Source of the DNA: Shewanella vesiculosa
GTDB taxonomy: Bacteria; Pseudomonadota; Gammaproteobacteria; Enterobacterales; Shewanellaceae
NCBI RefSeq assembly: GCF_021560015.1
Contig: NZ_CP073588.1
Coordinates: 3,518,501 to 3,582,500, forward strand
Direction of reading: 5' to 3'
Length of the DNA: 64,000 bases
The notes under the pieces were generated by a model that searched no databases, was not told where the DNA came from, and was given only the letters and a program-made list of their open reading frames with translations. How positions within the stretch are numbered: the stretch's first letter is position 1; each line of letters begins with the position of its first letter. Both the position numbers and the translations under genes were made by a program. This document shows, in pieces, positions 24,807 to 37,385 of this stretch.

Positions 24807-25247
24807 ATGACAAAAATAGCATTATTAGTAGGCACAACATTAGGCGGTTCAGAATATGTTGCCGATGAAATGGCAGCTCAACTAACTCAGTTAGATCATC
24901 AAACAGAGGTATTTATAGAGCCAAATTTGGATGAATTAGCTGATTTTTCACTGTGGATCATTGTCTGTTCTACTCATGGAGCTGGCGATCTACCCGATAA
25001 TATCGTGCCTTTTTATCAACAATTAATGATCGAAAAGCCCGATCTTAGTCATATTAAGTTCGCATTGTGTGCAATTGGCGACTCAAGCTATGATACTTTT
25101 TGCCAAGGACCTGAGAAAATCATCGCACAACTTTTACAGCATGGATCAAATGCTATTGTGGATAAGCTCCAAATCGATGTACAACACAATCCTATCCCTG
25201 AAGAACCTGCTCTAGCGTGGTTGTTACAATGGCAGCATCTTATCTAA
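24807..25247 (+). CDS. mioC: Flavodoxin-like protein MioC
   Basis: Small FMN-binding flavodoxin of 146 residues, like E. coli MioC (147), which has been linked to biotin synthase activity in vitro. FMN-contact segments are VGTTLGGSEYVADEMA, CSTHGAGDLPDN and IGDSSYDTFCQGPEK. The ATG at 24807 is preferred over an upstream TTG because ttggaa precedes it at normal spacing. It lies directly beside oriC as in enteric bacteria, with a DnaA-box-like ttacccaca at 24740-24748 upstream, so transcription of mioC may run into the origin. Confidence 0.94.
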   Translation: MTKIALLVGTTLGGSEYVADEMAAQLTQLDHQTEVFIEPNLDELADFSLWIIVCSTHGAGDLPDNIVPFYQQLMIEKPDLSHIKFALCAIGDSSYDTFCQGPEKIIAQLLQHGSNAIVDKLQIDVQHNPIPEEPALAWLLQWQHLI

Positions 25248-25308
25248 ACACCAATAACCCCGATCTTATCTTGCATAAATCATGATCAATCCACAGATTA
25301 GATCACAC

Positions 25309-25527
25309 TTACCCACAATATAACCTTTATAAGTATAACTTTGTGGATAAGCTATTATTTTTAGCGATCATAACTCTGTACTATTCACACTCCGATCCGC
25401 TCAATGATCACCCTTGTGGATAAGTAGCCGATCTATCCCCATGTTATCTTGAGTTTGATCGCGATCAGATCACAGGTTAGTTTTTACTTTACTATATGAT
25501 TTTAATAAGGAATAAAAGTTATCAACA
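25309..25527. other. DnaA box array in oriC
   Basis: Perfect boxes tgtggataa (reverse of ttatccaca) lie at 25342-25350 and 25415-25423. Variants are ttacccaca at 25309-25317 and ttatcaaca at 25519-25527, each one mismatch from consensus. A weaker ctatcccca lies at 25433-25441. The perfect boxes are on the minus strand. Confidence 0.85.
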
Positions 25528-25560
25528 GAAAAGTCCGATCCTAATAATAAACATAATAAA

Positions 25561-25594
25561 AAGATCTATATAAAGATCTTAAGATCTATTAAGC
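25561..25594. other. Probable DNA unwinding element of oriC
   Basis: Three closely spaced GATCT repeats in AT-rich sequence (GATCT starting at 25563, 25575 and 25583), preceded by a 60-base stretch almost free of G and C. In E. coli three 13-mers beginning GATCT occupy the equivalent place beside mnmG and are where strands first separate. Confidence 0.7.
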
Positions 25595-25718
25595 AAACCG
25601 CATATTGATCAATCAATGAAAAATGATCGTTCACGTTAAGACAAGCAAGTGCTAAAATGATCCAATCGAAAAAAGATTAAATTCGAATTCAACTTTCTTA
25701 GCTATCAAAGGTCAGATA

Positions 25719-27609
25719 ATGCATTTTCATGAACGGTTTGATGTAATTGTTGTAGGTGGTGGTCATGCCGGAACTGAAGCCGCACTTGCTGCTGCAAGAA
25801 TGGGCTCAAAAACATTATTGTTAACCCACAACATCGACACACTTGGGCAAATGTCTTGCAACCCTGCTATCGGCGGAATAGGTAAAGGCCATTTAGTTAA
25901 AGAAATTGATGCTTTGGGCGGTGCTATGGCAACAGCTACTGACTTTGCAGGCATTCAATTTAGAACATTAAATTCAAGCAAAGGCCCAGCCGTTCGTGCA
26001 ACACGAGCCCAAGCAGACAGAGCTTTATATCGCCAAAAGATCCAAAGTATTTTACAGAACCAAGTTAACTTACGTATTTTTCAACAAGCTGTAGACGATT
26101 TAGTTGTTGAAAATAATAAAGTTGTTGGTGTAGTGACTCAAATGGGACTAGCATTTGAAGCGCCAGCGATCGTATTAACGACAGGCACATTTTTAAGCGG
26201 CAAAATTCATATTGGAATGCAAAATTACAGTGGTGGTAGAGCGGGTGATCCTCCAGCCATTGCGTTAGCAAATCGATTACGTGAATTAAATATACGTGTT
26301 GGTCGCTTAAAAACCGGTACACCACCACGTATCGATGCCAATAGCATAGATTTTTCACAAATGACCGAACAAAAGGGTGATACACCATTACCAGTTATGT
26401 CATTTATTGGTGATGTCAGCCAACATCCAAGACAAATTTCATGTTTTATTACTCATACCAATGAGAAAACCCACGATATTATTCGTGGTGGATTAGATCG
26501 CAGCCCTATGTATTCTGGCGTGATTGAAGGGATCGGGCCCCGTTACTGTCCATCGATTGAAGATAAAATTCATCGTTTTGCAGATAAATCGTCACATCAG
26601 ATCTTTATTGAGCCTGAAGGGTTAAGCACTAATGAGATCTATCCAAACGGTATCTCAACCAGTTTGCCATTTGACGTACAGTTAAATTTAGTTCGATCAA
26701 TTAAAGGTATGGAAAACGCTGAAATTATGCGCCCAGGGCTATGCGATTGAATATGACTATTTTGATCCTCGCGATCTTAAAAACTCATTAGAAACTAAGG
26801 CTATTGAAGGACTTTATTTCGCAGGTCAGATTAATGGCACCACAGGCTATGAAGAAGCAGGTGCTCAAGGCTTACTTGCAGGTATGAACGCATCACTTCA
26901 AGTTCAAGGCAAAGAAGCGTGGTGCCCTCGTCGTGATCAAGCTTATCTTGGCGTACTAGTAGATGATTTATCTACTTTAGGCACTAAAGAACCGTACCGC
27001 ATGTTCACCAGCCGCGCAGAATATCGTTTGTTACTTCGTGAAGATAATGCTGATTTACGCTTAACAGAAAAAGGCCGTGAACTTGGATTAGTTGATGATA
27101 ATCGCTGGGCATCATTTGTTACCAAGAGAGAATCAATTGAATTAGAACTTCAGCGTTTACGCGGCCAATGGGTTCACCCTAACTCACCCTTGCTTGAAGT
27201 ACTTAATCCACAATTAAATACGCCTATTTCACGTGAAGCATCATTTGAAGACCTACTTCGTCGTCCGGAAATGGATTATACCAAATTGATGTCTCTGGAA
27301 GGTTTTGGACCTGGACTAGAAGATCCTCAAGCAGCTGAGCAAGTACAAATTCAGGTAAAATATTCGGGCTATATTCAGCGTCAACAAGATGAAATTGATA
27401 AAGCTATTCGTCATGAAAGCTCACTACTACCACTTGATCTGGATTATCAAGAGGTCCCTGGTTTATCTAATGAAGTGATCGCAAAATTGAATAACCATAA
27501 ACCCGATACTGTCGGGCAAGCATCACGGATCTCAGGGATCACTCCTGCAGCAATCTCAATTTTGCTAGTTCATTTGAAAAAAAGAGGTTTATTGCGAAAA
27601 ATAGCCTAA
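25719..27609 (+). CDS. mnmG: tRNA uridine modification enzyme MnmG/GidA (frameshifted)
   Basis: FAD-dependent partner of MnmE in wobble-uridine modification. The N-terminal FAD fold is [21 protein letters not shown], with [20 protein letters not shown] containing the conserved cysteine and [12 protein letters not shown] further on. The frame stops at 26750 after MRPGLCD. Removing one G from ggg at 26736-26738 restores [20 protein letters not shown] and then [20 protein letters not shown]. The repaired length, 629 residues, equals E. coli MnmG. The C-terminal helical domain ends [16 protein letters not shown] weak parS-like sequence lies at 27225-27240. Confidence 0.93.
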
Positions 27610-27638
27610 AACAGATCATTTTTTCAAATCAATAACAC

Positions 27639-27670
27639 AAGGGAAGCCATAAGGCTTCCCTTAGTGCTTT
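27639..27670 (+). terminator. Terminator-like hairpin between mnmG and rsmG
   Basis: Perfect ten-base stem aagggaagcc/ggcttccctt with an ataa loop (27639-27662), followed by agtgctttt rather than a pure U-tract. It is a probable terminator or attenuator before rsmG. Confidence 0.65.
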
Positions 27671-27721
27671 TACGGCTTCATAATAACTGCCGTCTTTATA
27701 ACGTAACTTACGAGGCTTTCT

Positions 27722-28342
27722 GTGTTATCTGCCCAACTTAAATCCTATTTAGCTGAAATGAATATGTCGGCCACTGAATTACAACAAAAACAATTAATAG
27801 GTTTTGTTGAAATGCTTAATAAATGGAATAAGGCTTATAACCTCACCTCCGTTCGCGATCCTGAGCAAATGTTAATCCGCCATGTTATGGACAGTTTAAC
27901 CGTTTCTCCTTATCTTGAAGGGCAGCGTTTTATCGATGTGGGAACCGGTCCTGGTTTACCAGGGATCCCATTAGCCATTATGAATCCAGATAAGCAGTTT
28001 GTATTACTCGATAGTTTAGGTAAACGGATCCGTTTTCAGAAGCAGGTTCAGTTCGAATTAAAAATTAATAACATCACTTCAATAGAAAGTCGTGTTGAAG
28101 CTTATAATCCTGATATTAAATTTGACGGAGTATTAAGCAGAGCATTTGCATCTATTCAAGATATGCTCAGTTGGTGTCACCATTTACCAACTGAAAAAGG
28201 CACTTTTTATGCACTAAAAGGCCAGTTAAATCAGCAAGAATTAGACGACATGCCAACAGGATTTTCGTTGGTAGAAACCATAATATTGCATGTACCGAAG
28301 TTAGATGAACAGCGACATTTATTAAAAATTGCTAAGCAATAA
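27722..28342 (+). CDS. rsmG: 16S rRNA (guanine527-N7) methyltransferase RsmG
   Basis: SAM-dependent enzyme that methylates G527 of 16S rRNA; its loss gives low-level streptomycin resistance in E. coli. It has 206 residues with a GTG start ([15 protein letters not shown]). The SAM-binding motif is [21 protein letters not shown] (about residues 66-86). The upstream [13 protein letters not shown] and the [13 protein letters not shown] block are family hallmarks. It is followed 61 bases later by parA, the standard mnmG-rsmG-parA-parB order. Confidence 0.96.
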   Translation: MLSAQLKSYLAEMNMSATELQQKQLIGFVEMLNKWNKAYNLTSVRDPEQMLIRHVMDSLTVSPYLEGQRFIDVGTGPGLPGIPLAIMNPDKQFVLLDSLGKRIRFQKQVQFELKINNITSIESRVEAYNPDIKFDGVLSRAFASIQDMLSWCHHLPTEKGTFYALKGQLNQQELDDMPTGFSLVETIILHVPKLDEQRHLLKIAKQ

Positions 28343-28403
28343 ATCGCATTTCTTTCGCTAATAAAGCTAACCGGACATCAATAATTAAAGACAGGATGAC
28401 ATT

Positions 28404-29192
28404 GTGGGTAAAATCATTGCCGTAGCCAACCAAAAAGGTGGCGTTGGGAAAACAACAACTTGCGTTAATTTAGCCGCATCACTTGCCGCCACCAAGCGTA
28501 GAGTGTTGTTGATCGATTTGGATCCGCAAGGTAATGCGACTATGGGCAGTGGTATCGATAAGTATGAAGTCGATAACACTGCTTATGAATTATTAGTCGA
28601 AGAAAAACCCTTTGCTGAGATTGTGATTAAAAATACCGTTGGAAAATATGATTTGATCGCAAGTAATGGTGATGTTACTGCGGCAGAAATTAAATTGATG
28701 GAATTTTATGCTCGTGAAATCCGTTTACGTAATGCATTAGCGCCAATCAAAGATGATTACGATTATATTTTCATCGACTGCCCGCCATCGCTCAATATGC
28801 TTACCGTGAATGCTATGTCTGCTGCAGATTCAGTACTTGTGCCAATGCAATGCGAATATTATGCCCTAGAAGGTTTAACGGCATTGATTGATACCATTAC
28901 TAAGCTAGGCGCCATGGTCAATCCAACCCTGAGCATAGAAGGTATTTTACGCACTATGTATGATCCGCGTAATCGTTTATCTAATGATGTATCTGATCAA
29001 CTCAAGCAACATTTTGGCGAAAAAGTATATCGTACCGTCATACCGCGAAATGTTCGTTTAGCCGAAGCCCCTAGTTTTGGTGCACCTGCCATGTATTACG
29101 ACAAATCGAGTGCTGGCGCTAAAGCTTATTTAGCCCTAGCGGGTGAAATTATCCGTCGTGCAGAACAGCAAACTCAACCAAAACAAGCGTAG
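28404..29192 (+). CDS. parA: Chromosome partitioning ATPase ParA
   Basis: ParA/Soj ATPase that forms nucleoid-bound gradients to segregate the origin region with ParB-parS. It has 262 residues with a GTG start. The deviant Walker A is KGGVGKTTTCVNLAASLA (near residues 11-28), followed by LLIDLDPQGNATMGSG and IFIDCPPSLNMLTVNAM. It is followed by parB after nine bases. Perfect target-site palindromes lie at 2866 and 4136. Confidence 0.97.
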   Translation: MGKIIAVANQKGGVGKTTTCVNLAASLAATKRRVLLIDLDPQGNATMGSGIDKYEVDNTAYELLVEEKPFAEIVIKNTVGKYDLIASNGDVTAAEIKLMEFYAREIRLRNALAPIKDDYDYIFIDCPPSLNMLTVNAMSAADSVLVPMQCEYYALEGLTALIDTITKLGAMVNPTLSIEGILRTMYDPRNRLSNDVSDQLKQHFGEKVYRTVIPRNVRLAEAPSFGAPAMYYDKSSAGAKAYLALAGEIIRRAEQQTQPKQA

Positions 29193-29201
29193 GATATAAA
29201 A

Positions 29202-30083
29202 ATGACCTTAAAAAAGCGCGGTTTAGGTAAAGGCTTGGATGCCTTATTAAGCCACAGTAATGCCGCTAGTCGTAAAAGTGATCAGGCTGAAGAACAGCAA
29301 TCTACTCCGCTAAGTGACTTACTCCACCTCGATCTTGACTTATTACAGCCCGGTAAATATCAACCTCGTAAAGACATGTCGCCAGAAGCATTAGAAGAAC
29401 TGGCTGAGTCTATTCGTGCTCAAGGGGTGATACAACCGATAGTGATCCGTAAAATTTCTGAAACTCATTATGAAATTATTGCCGGTGAACGCCGTTGGCG
29501 TGCGGCTCAATTAGCTAAATTAAATAAAGTCCCGTGTATTGTTAAGCAAGTGGCTGATGATGCAGCGGTCGCTATCGCGTTAATTGAAAATATTCAACGT
29601 GAAGACTTAAATGCAATGGAAGAAGCGATTGCATTACAACGATTACTTGAAGAATTTGAATTAACTCATCAACAAGTTGCTGATGCTGTAGGTAAATCTC
29701 GTGTAAGTGTGTCTAATTTATTACGTTTAAATAGCCTTAATGAGCCTGTTAAACGTTTGTTAGAGAATGGTGATATCGACATGGGCCATGCGCGTGCGTT
29801 ATTGGCATTAGAGGGTGATGAACAGACAAATTTAGCTCGATTAGTGGCTTCTAAAGAAATGACTGTTCGAGAAACTGAACGATTAGTGAATAAAGCCTTA
29901 AATCCGACTAAAGACGCCGAAACACCAGCTAAAGATCATGATGTTAGCCGCTTAGAACAAGAGTTAATTGAAAGACTCGGTGCCAAGGTTGCCATCAATC
30001 ATGGCAGTAAAGGTAAAGGCAAAATTGTAATAAATTACCAGAATCTTGCTGAATTAGACGGAATTTTAAATAAAATTCGATGA
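29202..30083 (+). CDS. parB: Chromosome partitioning protein ParB
   Basis: CTP-dependent DNA clamp that loads at parS and spreads. It has 293 residues. The N-terminal ParB/Srx domain shows PGKYQPRKDMSPEALEELAESI and IIAGERRWRAAQLAKL, and the CTP-binding segment is ENIQREDLNAMEEAIALQRL. The helix-turn-helix (LTHQQVADAVGKSRVSVSNLL, about residues 150-170) reads parS. The C-terminal dimerisation domain ends ELDGILNKIR. It is the second gene of parAB. Confidence 0.97.
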   Translation: MTLKKRGLGKGLDALLSHSNAASRKSDQAEEQQSTPLSDLLHLDLDLLQPGKYQPRKDMSPEALEELAESIRAQGVIQPIVIRKISETHYEIIAGERRWRAAQLAKLNKVPCIVKQVADDAAVAIALIENIQREDLNAMEEAIALQRLLEEFELTHQQVADAVGKSRVSVSNLLRLNSLNEPVKRLLENGDIDMGHARALLALEGDEQTNLARLVASKEMTVRETERLVNKALNPTKDAETPAKDHDVSRLEQELIERLGAKVAINHGSKGKGKIVINYQNLAELDGILNKIR

Positions 30084-30194
30084 TTTGTGAATCAAACCAA
30101 TTTCATTAGTAAGTTTGTGACAGAGCTCTAATTTTTGTTTTCGATAATTTAGCGCCGAATAGTGTGCAAAATCGTCGTTTTACTATCATCAAAG

Positions 30195-30222
30195 TTGCAA
30201 ACAAAGCGCGAAAAGGTATACT
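30195..30222 (+). promoter_or_regulatory. Sigma-70 promoter of the atp operon
   Basis: The -35 ttgcaa (30195-30200) and -10 tatact (30217-30222) are separated by 16 bases, about 80 bases upstream of atpI. It is the only good promoter match in the parB-atpI gap. Confidence 0.6.
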
Positions 30223-30302
30223 TTGCAGGCTTTTTGAATCTTAAGGCTAGTTTAATATTTTAAATTTAACATTAGGACCGCGAAAAGCAATAATGCGGAG
30301 AT

Positions 30303-30692
30303 ATGAAGTTGGGTAATGTTTTAGCGCGTCGTGGAAGGTTAGCAGCCTATAAATTAGTGCTGGTACAAGCTATCGTCGCGAGTATTATTTCAACACTATT
30401 TTTCGTTATGTGGGGAGCACAGTATGGCCTATCTGCACTTGCAGGTGGTGTAATTGCTGTACTTCCTAATTTTGTATTCGCAACCCTAGCTTTCTCACAT
30501 AGTGGAGCAAGCTCTGCAGCAAAAGTGATTAAAAGCTTTTACTGGGGGGAAGCGGTAAAGATGCTGTTGACCATTGGATTATTTTCGTTAGTGTTTATCA
30601 ATATGAAAGTCGGTTTTATGCCGCTTTTTACCTGTTATTCATTAGCGTTAGTTGTACATTGGATAGCACCTTTATATTTCAAGCAAAGTTAA
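30303..30692 (+). CDS. atpI: ATP synthase accessory protein AtpI
   Basis: Small membrane protein (129 residues, four hydrophobic segments) encoded first in the atp operon. It aids assembly of the c-ring but is not a structural subunit and is often poorly conserved. Visible are the first membrane segment LVLVQAIVASIISTLFFVMW and the glycine-rich GLSALAGGVIAVLPNFVFA. The gene is 12 bases upstream of atpB. Assignment rests on position as well as sequence. Confidence 0.9.
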   Translation: MKLGNVLARRGRLAAYKLVLVQAIVASIISTLFFVMWGAQYGLSALAGGVIAVLPNFVFATLAFSHSGASSAAKVIKSFYWGEAVKMLLTIGLFSLVFINMKVGFMPLFTCYSLALVVHWIAPLYFKQS

Positions 30693-30701
30693 GTGGGATG
30701 A

Positions 30702-31499
<798 letters not shown>

Positions 31500-31537
31500 G
31501 GGTAACCGAAAAATTTTTTGACCTAAATCATTAATAA

Positions 31538-31813
<276 letters not shown>

Positions 31814-31850
31814 CTAACGCTTCTGTCTTTAATCTAACTAGGAGGCTGTT

Positions 31851-32322
31851 GTGAATTTCAACGCTACCCTATTCGGTCAGACGGTTGCCTTTATTCTCTT
31901 CGTGTGGTTTTGCATGAAGTTTGTATGGCCTCCGTTGATGAATGCCATCGAAGAACGCCAGAAGAAAATTGCTGATGGTCTGGCGGATGCCGGCCGTGCA
32001 GCAAAAGATCTAGAGTTAGCACAAATTAAAGCTACTGAGCAACTAAAAGAAGCAAAAGTAACTGCCAACGAAATTATTGAGCAAGCTAATAAGCGTAAGG
32101 CTCAAATCGTTGATGAAGCTAAAGTTGAAGCACAAACTGAGCGAGCTAAAATTTATCGCCCAGGGTCAAGCAGAAATTGAAAACGAACGTAATCGCGTGA
32201 AAGACGACCTGCGTAAGCAAGTTGCTTCTCTAGCCATCATTGGTGCAGAGAAAATTCTTGAACGTACGATTGATCCAGAAGCCCACAGTGACATTGTTAA
32301 TAAACTTGTTGCTGAAATTTGA
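31851..32322 (+). CDS. atpF: ATP synthase subunit b (frameshifted)
   Basis: Peripheral-stalk subunit with one N-terminal membrane helix ([19 protein letters not shown]) and a long charged coiled coil. GTG start behind a strong aggagg sequence. The first frame ends at 32180 in [10 protein letters not shown]. Dropping one T from ttt at 32152-32154 restores [20 protein letters not shown] and reading through to KLVAEI at 32322. The repaired length is 156 residues, the same as E. coli subunit b. Because ATP synthase lacking b does not assemble, an error in the sequence is more likely than a true lesion. Confidence 0.94.
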
Positions 32323-32338
32323 TTAAGGGAGTTGAGTT

Positions 32339-32872
32339 ATGGCTGAATTAAGCACCATCGCTCGCCCTTACGCAAAGGCAGCTTTTGATTTTGCTGTTGA
32401 GCATAAAGCAGTAGATAGTTGGACAGAAATGTTAACTTTCGCTTCATTGGTGAGTGAAAACGAATCAATCAAGCCACTGCTAAATGGTACTCTCGCGAGT
32501 ACAGAACTAGCTTCACTGTTTATTAAAGTATGCGGTGAGCAAGTCAATGAGCAAGGTCAAAACCTGATAAAGGTAATGGCTGAAAACGGTCGTTTAGGGA
32601 TACTGTCAACAGTATCGCTACTTTTTGCTGAATACCGTAATGAGTGGGCAAAAGAAGTTGAGGCCGATGTGGTTTCTGCTACTGAGCTAAGCTCTGAGCA
32701 ACAGCAGCAAATTAGTGTTTCTTTAGAGAAACGTCTCGCACGCAAAGTTAAGCTGAATTGCAGCATCGACGCATCGCTTATTGGCGGTGTAATTATTAAA
32801 TCAGGCGACCTAGTCATTGATGGCTCGGTAAGCGGTAAGTTATCGCGTTTGTCTGAAAAGCTGCAGTCGTAA
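32339..32872 (+). CDS. atpH: ATP synthase subunit delta
   Basis: Links the F1 head to the peripheral stalk. It has 177 residues, as in E. coli. It starts [19 protein letters not shown], the family hallmark, and the C-terminal region shows [20 protein letters not shown]. It lies 16 bases after atpF and just upstream of atpA. Confidence 0.97.
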   Translation: MAELSTIARPYAKAAFDFAVEHKAVDSWTEMLTFASLVSENESIKPLLNGTLASTELASLFIKVCGEQVNEQGQNLIKVMAENGRLGILSTVSLLFAEYRNEWAKEVEADVVSATELSSEQQQQISVSLEKRLARKVKLNCSIDASLIGGVIIKSGDLVIDGSVSGKLSRLSEKLQS

Positions 32873-32886
32873 TTGGGAGTTTGAGC

Positions 32887-34428
32887 ATGCAACTGAATTC
32901 CACTGAAATCAGCGATCTGATTAAGCAGCGGATCGAGCAGTTCGACGTCGTTAGTGAAGCTCGCAACGAAGGTACTATCGTTGCAGTAAGTGACGGCATC
33001 ATTCGCATTAACGGCCTAGCCGATGTAATGCAAGGTGAAATGATCGAACTGCCTGGTGGCTGTTTTGCAATCGCGTTGAACTTAGAACGTGATTCTGTCG
33101 GCGCCGTAGTGATGGGGCCTTATGCTAATTTAGCAGAAGGTGATAAAGTTAGAACCACTGGTCGTATTCTTGAAGTACCGGTGGGTCGTGGTCTACTTGG
33201 CCGCGTTGTTAACACTCTAGGTGAGCCTATTGATGGAAAAGGACCTATCGACAACGATGGTTTCTCTCCTGTTGAAGTAATTGCCCCTGGTGTTATTGAA
33301 CGTAAGTCAGTATCACAACCAATCCAAACTGGTTATAAAGCCGTTGATGCCATGATCCCTATTGGTCGTGGTCAACGTGAATTGATTATTGGTGACCGTC
33401 AGACTGGTAAAACAGCGATGGCTATTGATGCAATTATCAACCAGAAAGAATCAGGCATTAAGTGTGTCTATGTTGCTATTGGTCAGAAAGCTTCTACCAT
33501 CGCAAACGTAGTACGCAAGCTTGAAGAACATGGTGCATTAGCTAACACTATCGTTGTTGTTGCATCAGCTTCTGAAGCTGCAGCACTGCAATATTTAGCG
33601 CCATATTCTGGTTGTTCTATGGGTGAATACTTCCGTGACCGCGGTGAAGATTCTTTAATCGTATATGATGATTTGTCTAAGCAAGCAGTTGCTTATCGTC
33701 AAATTTCTCTACTATTGAAGCGTCCACCAGGACGTGAAGCATACCCAGGTGACGTATTCTATCTACACTCTCGTTTATTAGAGCGTGCTTCACGCGTAAA
33801 CGTAAATTATGTAGAAAAGTTCACTAACGGTGCAGTAACAGGTCAAACCGGTTCGTTAACCGCGTTACCTATTATTGAAACCCAAGCTGGTGATGTGTCA
33901 GCGTTCGTACCGACCAACGTAATTTCTATTACTGATGGTCAGATCTTCCTTGAGACTGACTTGTTTAACTCGGGACTTCGTCCTGCAGTTAACCCAGGTA
34001 TTTCTGTTTCTCGTGTTGGTGGTGCCGCGCAGACTAAGATCATCAAGAAACTGTCAGGCGGTATTCGTACAGCACTTGCACAGTATCGAGAGCTTGCTGC
34101 GTTCTCACAGTTTGCATCTGATTTAGATGATGCAACACGTGCTCAACTTGAGCATGGTGAGCGAGTAACCGAACTAATGAAGCAAAAGCAATATGCTCCT
34201 ATGAGCGTTGCTGCCCAGTCTGTGTCTATTTTCGCAGCTGAAAAAGGCTACCTTAAAGGTGTTGCTTTAAATGAAATCGGTCGCTTCGAAGCCTCTCTGC
34301 TTTCATACATGAACAGTCAACATGCTGACCTAATGAACACCATCAATGCTACTGGCGATTATAACGCTGATATCGAAGGTGAGTTAAAGGCAGGCATGGA
34401 CAAGTTCATTGAAACCCAAACCTGGTAA
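32887..34428 (+). CDS. atpA: ATP synthase subunit alpha
   Basis: Non-catalytic nucleotide-binding subunit of F1. It has 513 residues, identical to the E. coli length, when started at 32887 ([19 protein letters not shown]). A TTG at 32881 would add two residues but overlaps the gggag ribosome-binding region. The P-loop is [15 protein letters not shown] (near residue 170). The signature [17 protein letters not shown] is present. Confidence 0.98.
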   Translation: MQLNSTEISDLIKQRIEQFDVVSEARNEGTIVAVSDGIIRINGLADVMQGEMIELPGGCFAIALNLERDSVGAVVMGPYANLAEGDKVRTTGRILEVPVGRGLLGRVVNTLGEPIDGKGPIDNDGFSPVEVIAPGVIERKSVSQPIQTGYKAVDAMIPIGRGQRELIIGDRQTGKTAMAIDAIINQKESGIKCVYVAIGQKASTIANVVRKLEEHGALANTIVVVASASEAAALQYLAPYSGCSMGEYFRDRGEDSLIVYDDLSKQAVAYRQISLLLKRPPGREAYPGDVFYLHSRLLERASRVNVNYVEKFTNGAVTGQTGSLTALPIIETQAGDVSAFVPTNVISITDGQIFLETDLFNSGLRPAVNPGISVSRVGGAAQTKIIKKLSGGIRTALAQYRELAAFSQFASDLDDATRAQLEHGERVTELMKQKQYAPMSVAAQSVSIFAAEKGYLKGVALNEIGRFEASLLSYMNSQHADLMNTINATGDYNADIEGELKAGMDKFIETQTW

Positions 34429-34481
34429 TAATGAACACGGGGTGTCATTAGGCACCTCAGGTCCCAGATTGGAGAGTAGAG

Positions 34482-36769
<2,288 letters not shown>

Positions 36770-36805
36770 CTAGGCCGTAAAGCTTAGTTCTTTAAGGAGA
36801 ACTTG

Positions 36806-37234
36806 ATGGCAGCCAAAACAGTCCAACTTGATATTGTTAGTGCAGAAAACAGCATCTACCACGGCCAAGTTAGCTTCTTTGAAGTTACTGGTGCTGAAGG
36901 TGAGTTAGGTATTATGCCTAACCATGTTGCGTTACTGACAAAAATCAAGCCTGGTATGGCGCGCTTTATCAAGCAAGATGGTAGTGAAGAAGTGTTGTAT
37001 CTATCAGGTGGTTTACTTGAAGTACAACCTACTGCAATTTCAGTACTTGCTGATGTAGCATTACGTGCCGATGATATTGATGAGAAAGCTGCTTTAGAAG
37101 CCAAAGAACGTGCTGAGCAAGCAATTGCCAACGCCGGAGTTGACTTCAATTATGAAGCCGCAGCAATCGAATTAGCCAAATCTTTGGCTCAATTACGTGT
37201 TGTTGAATGCATCAAGAAAAATATCACCAGATAA
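36806..37234 (+). CDS. atpC: ATP synthase subunit epsilon
   Basis: F1 subunit that couples gamma to the c-ring and inhibits ATP hydrolysis through its C-terminal helices. It has 142 residues starting at ATG 36806 ([20 protein letters not shown]) behind aaggag. The beta-sandwich has [19 protein letters not shown]. The C-terminal helical hairpin begins near residue 90 and ends with [11 protein letters not shown]. It is the last gene of the operon, directly before a terminator. Confidence 0.97.
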   Translation: MAAKTVQLDIVSAENSIYHGQVSFFEVTGAEGELGIMPNHVALLTKIKPGMARFIKQDGSEEVLYLSGGLLEVQPTAISVLADVALRADDIDEKAALEAKERAEQAIANAGVDFNYEAAAIELAKSLAQLRVVECIKKNITR

Positions 37235-37251
37235 TCTGATTATTTGACGCT

Positions 37252-37284
37252 TAAAAGGCGACTCTTTATGAGTCGCCTTTTTTA
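37252..37284 (+). terminator. Terminator of the atp operon
   Basis: Ten-base stem aaggcgactc/gagtcgcctt with loop tttat (37255-37279), followed by a T-run. Strong rho-independent terminator. Confidence 0.92.
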
Positions 37285-37385
37285 TTGCCTATTATCGGCT
37301 AATTAACCCCCTGCCTGTTTTCCCTTTTGACCATATTCCGTTAAAATGAGCGCAAATCTATATCGGTTCATTAAAGGAATGCTCA

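Larger units (their letters stand above)
25248..25718. other. oriC: Chromosomal replication origin oriC
   Basis: The 471-base gap between mioC and mnmG, the same place as in E. coli. It has two perfect DnaA boxes, near-consensus boxes, 17 GATC sites between 25262 and 25662, and an AT-rich repeat of GATCT elements on the mnmG side, where the unwinding element is expected. The order mioC - boxes - AT-rich GATCT repeat - mnmG reproduces the E. coli layout. No protein-coding frame is present. Confidence 0.92.

Noticed and set aside
25719..27609. Programmed frameshifting in mnmG
   Set aside because: No classic slippery heptamer with downstream structure at ggg 26736-26738, and the same kind of shift occurs in many unrelated genes here.
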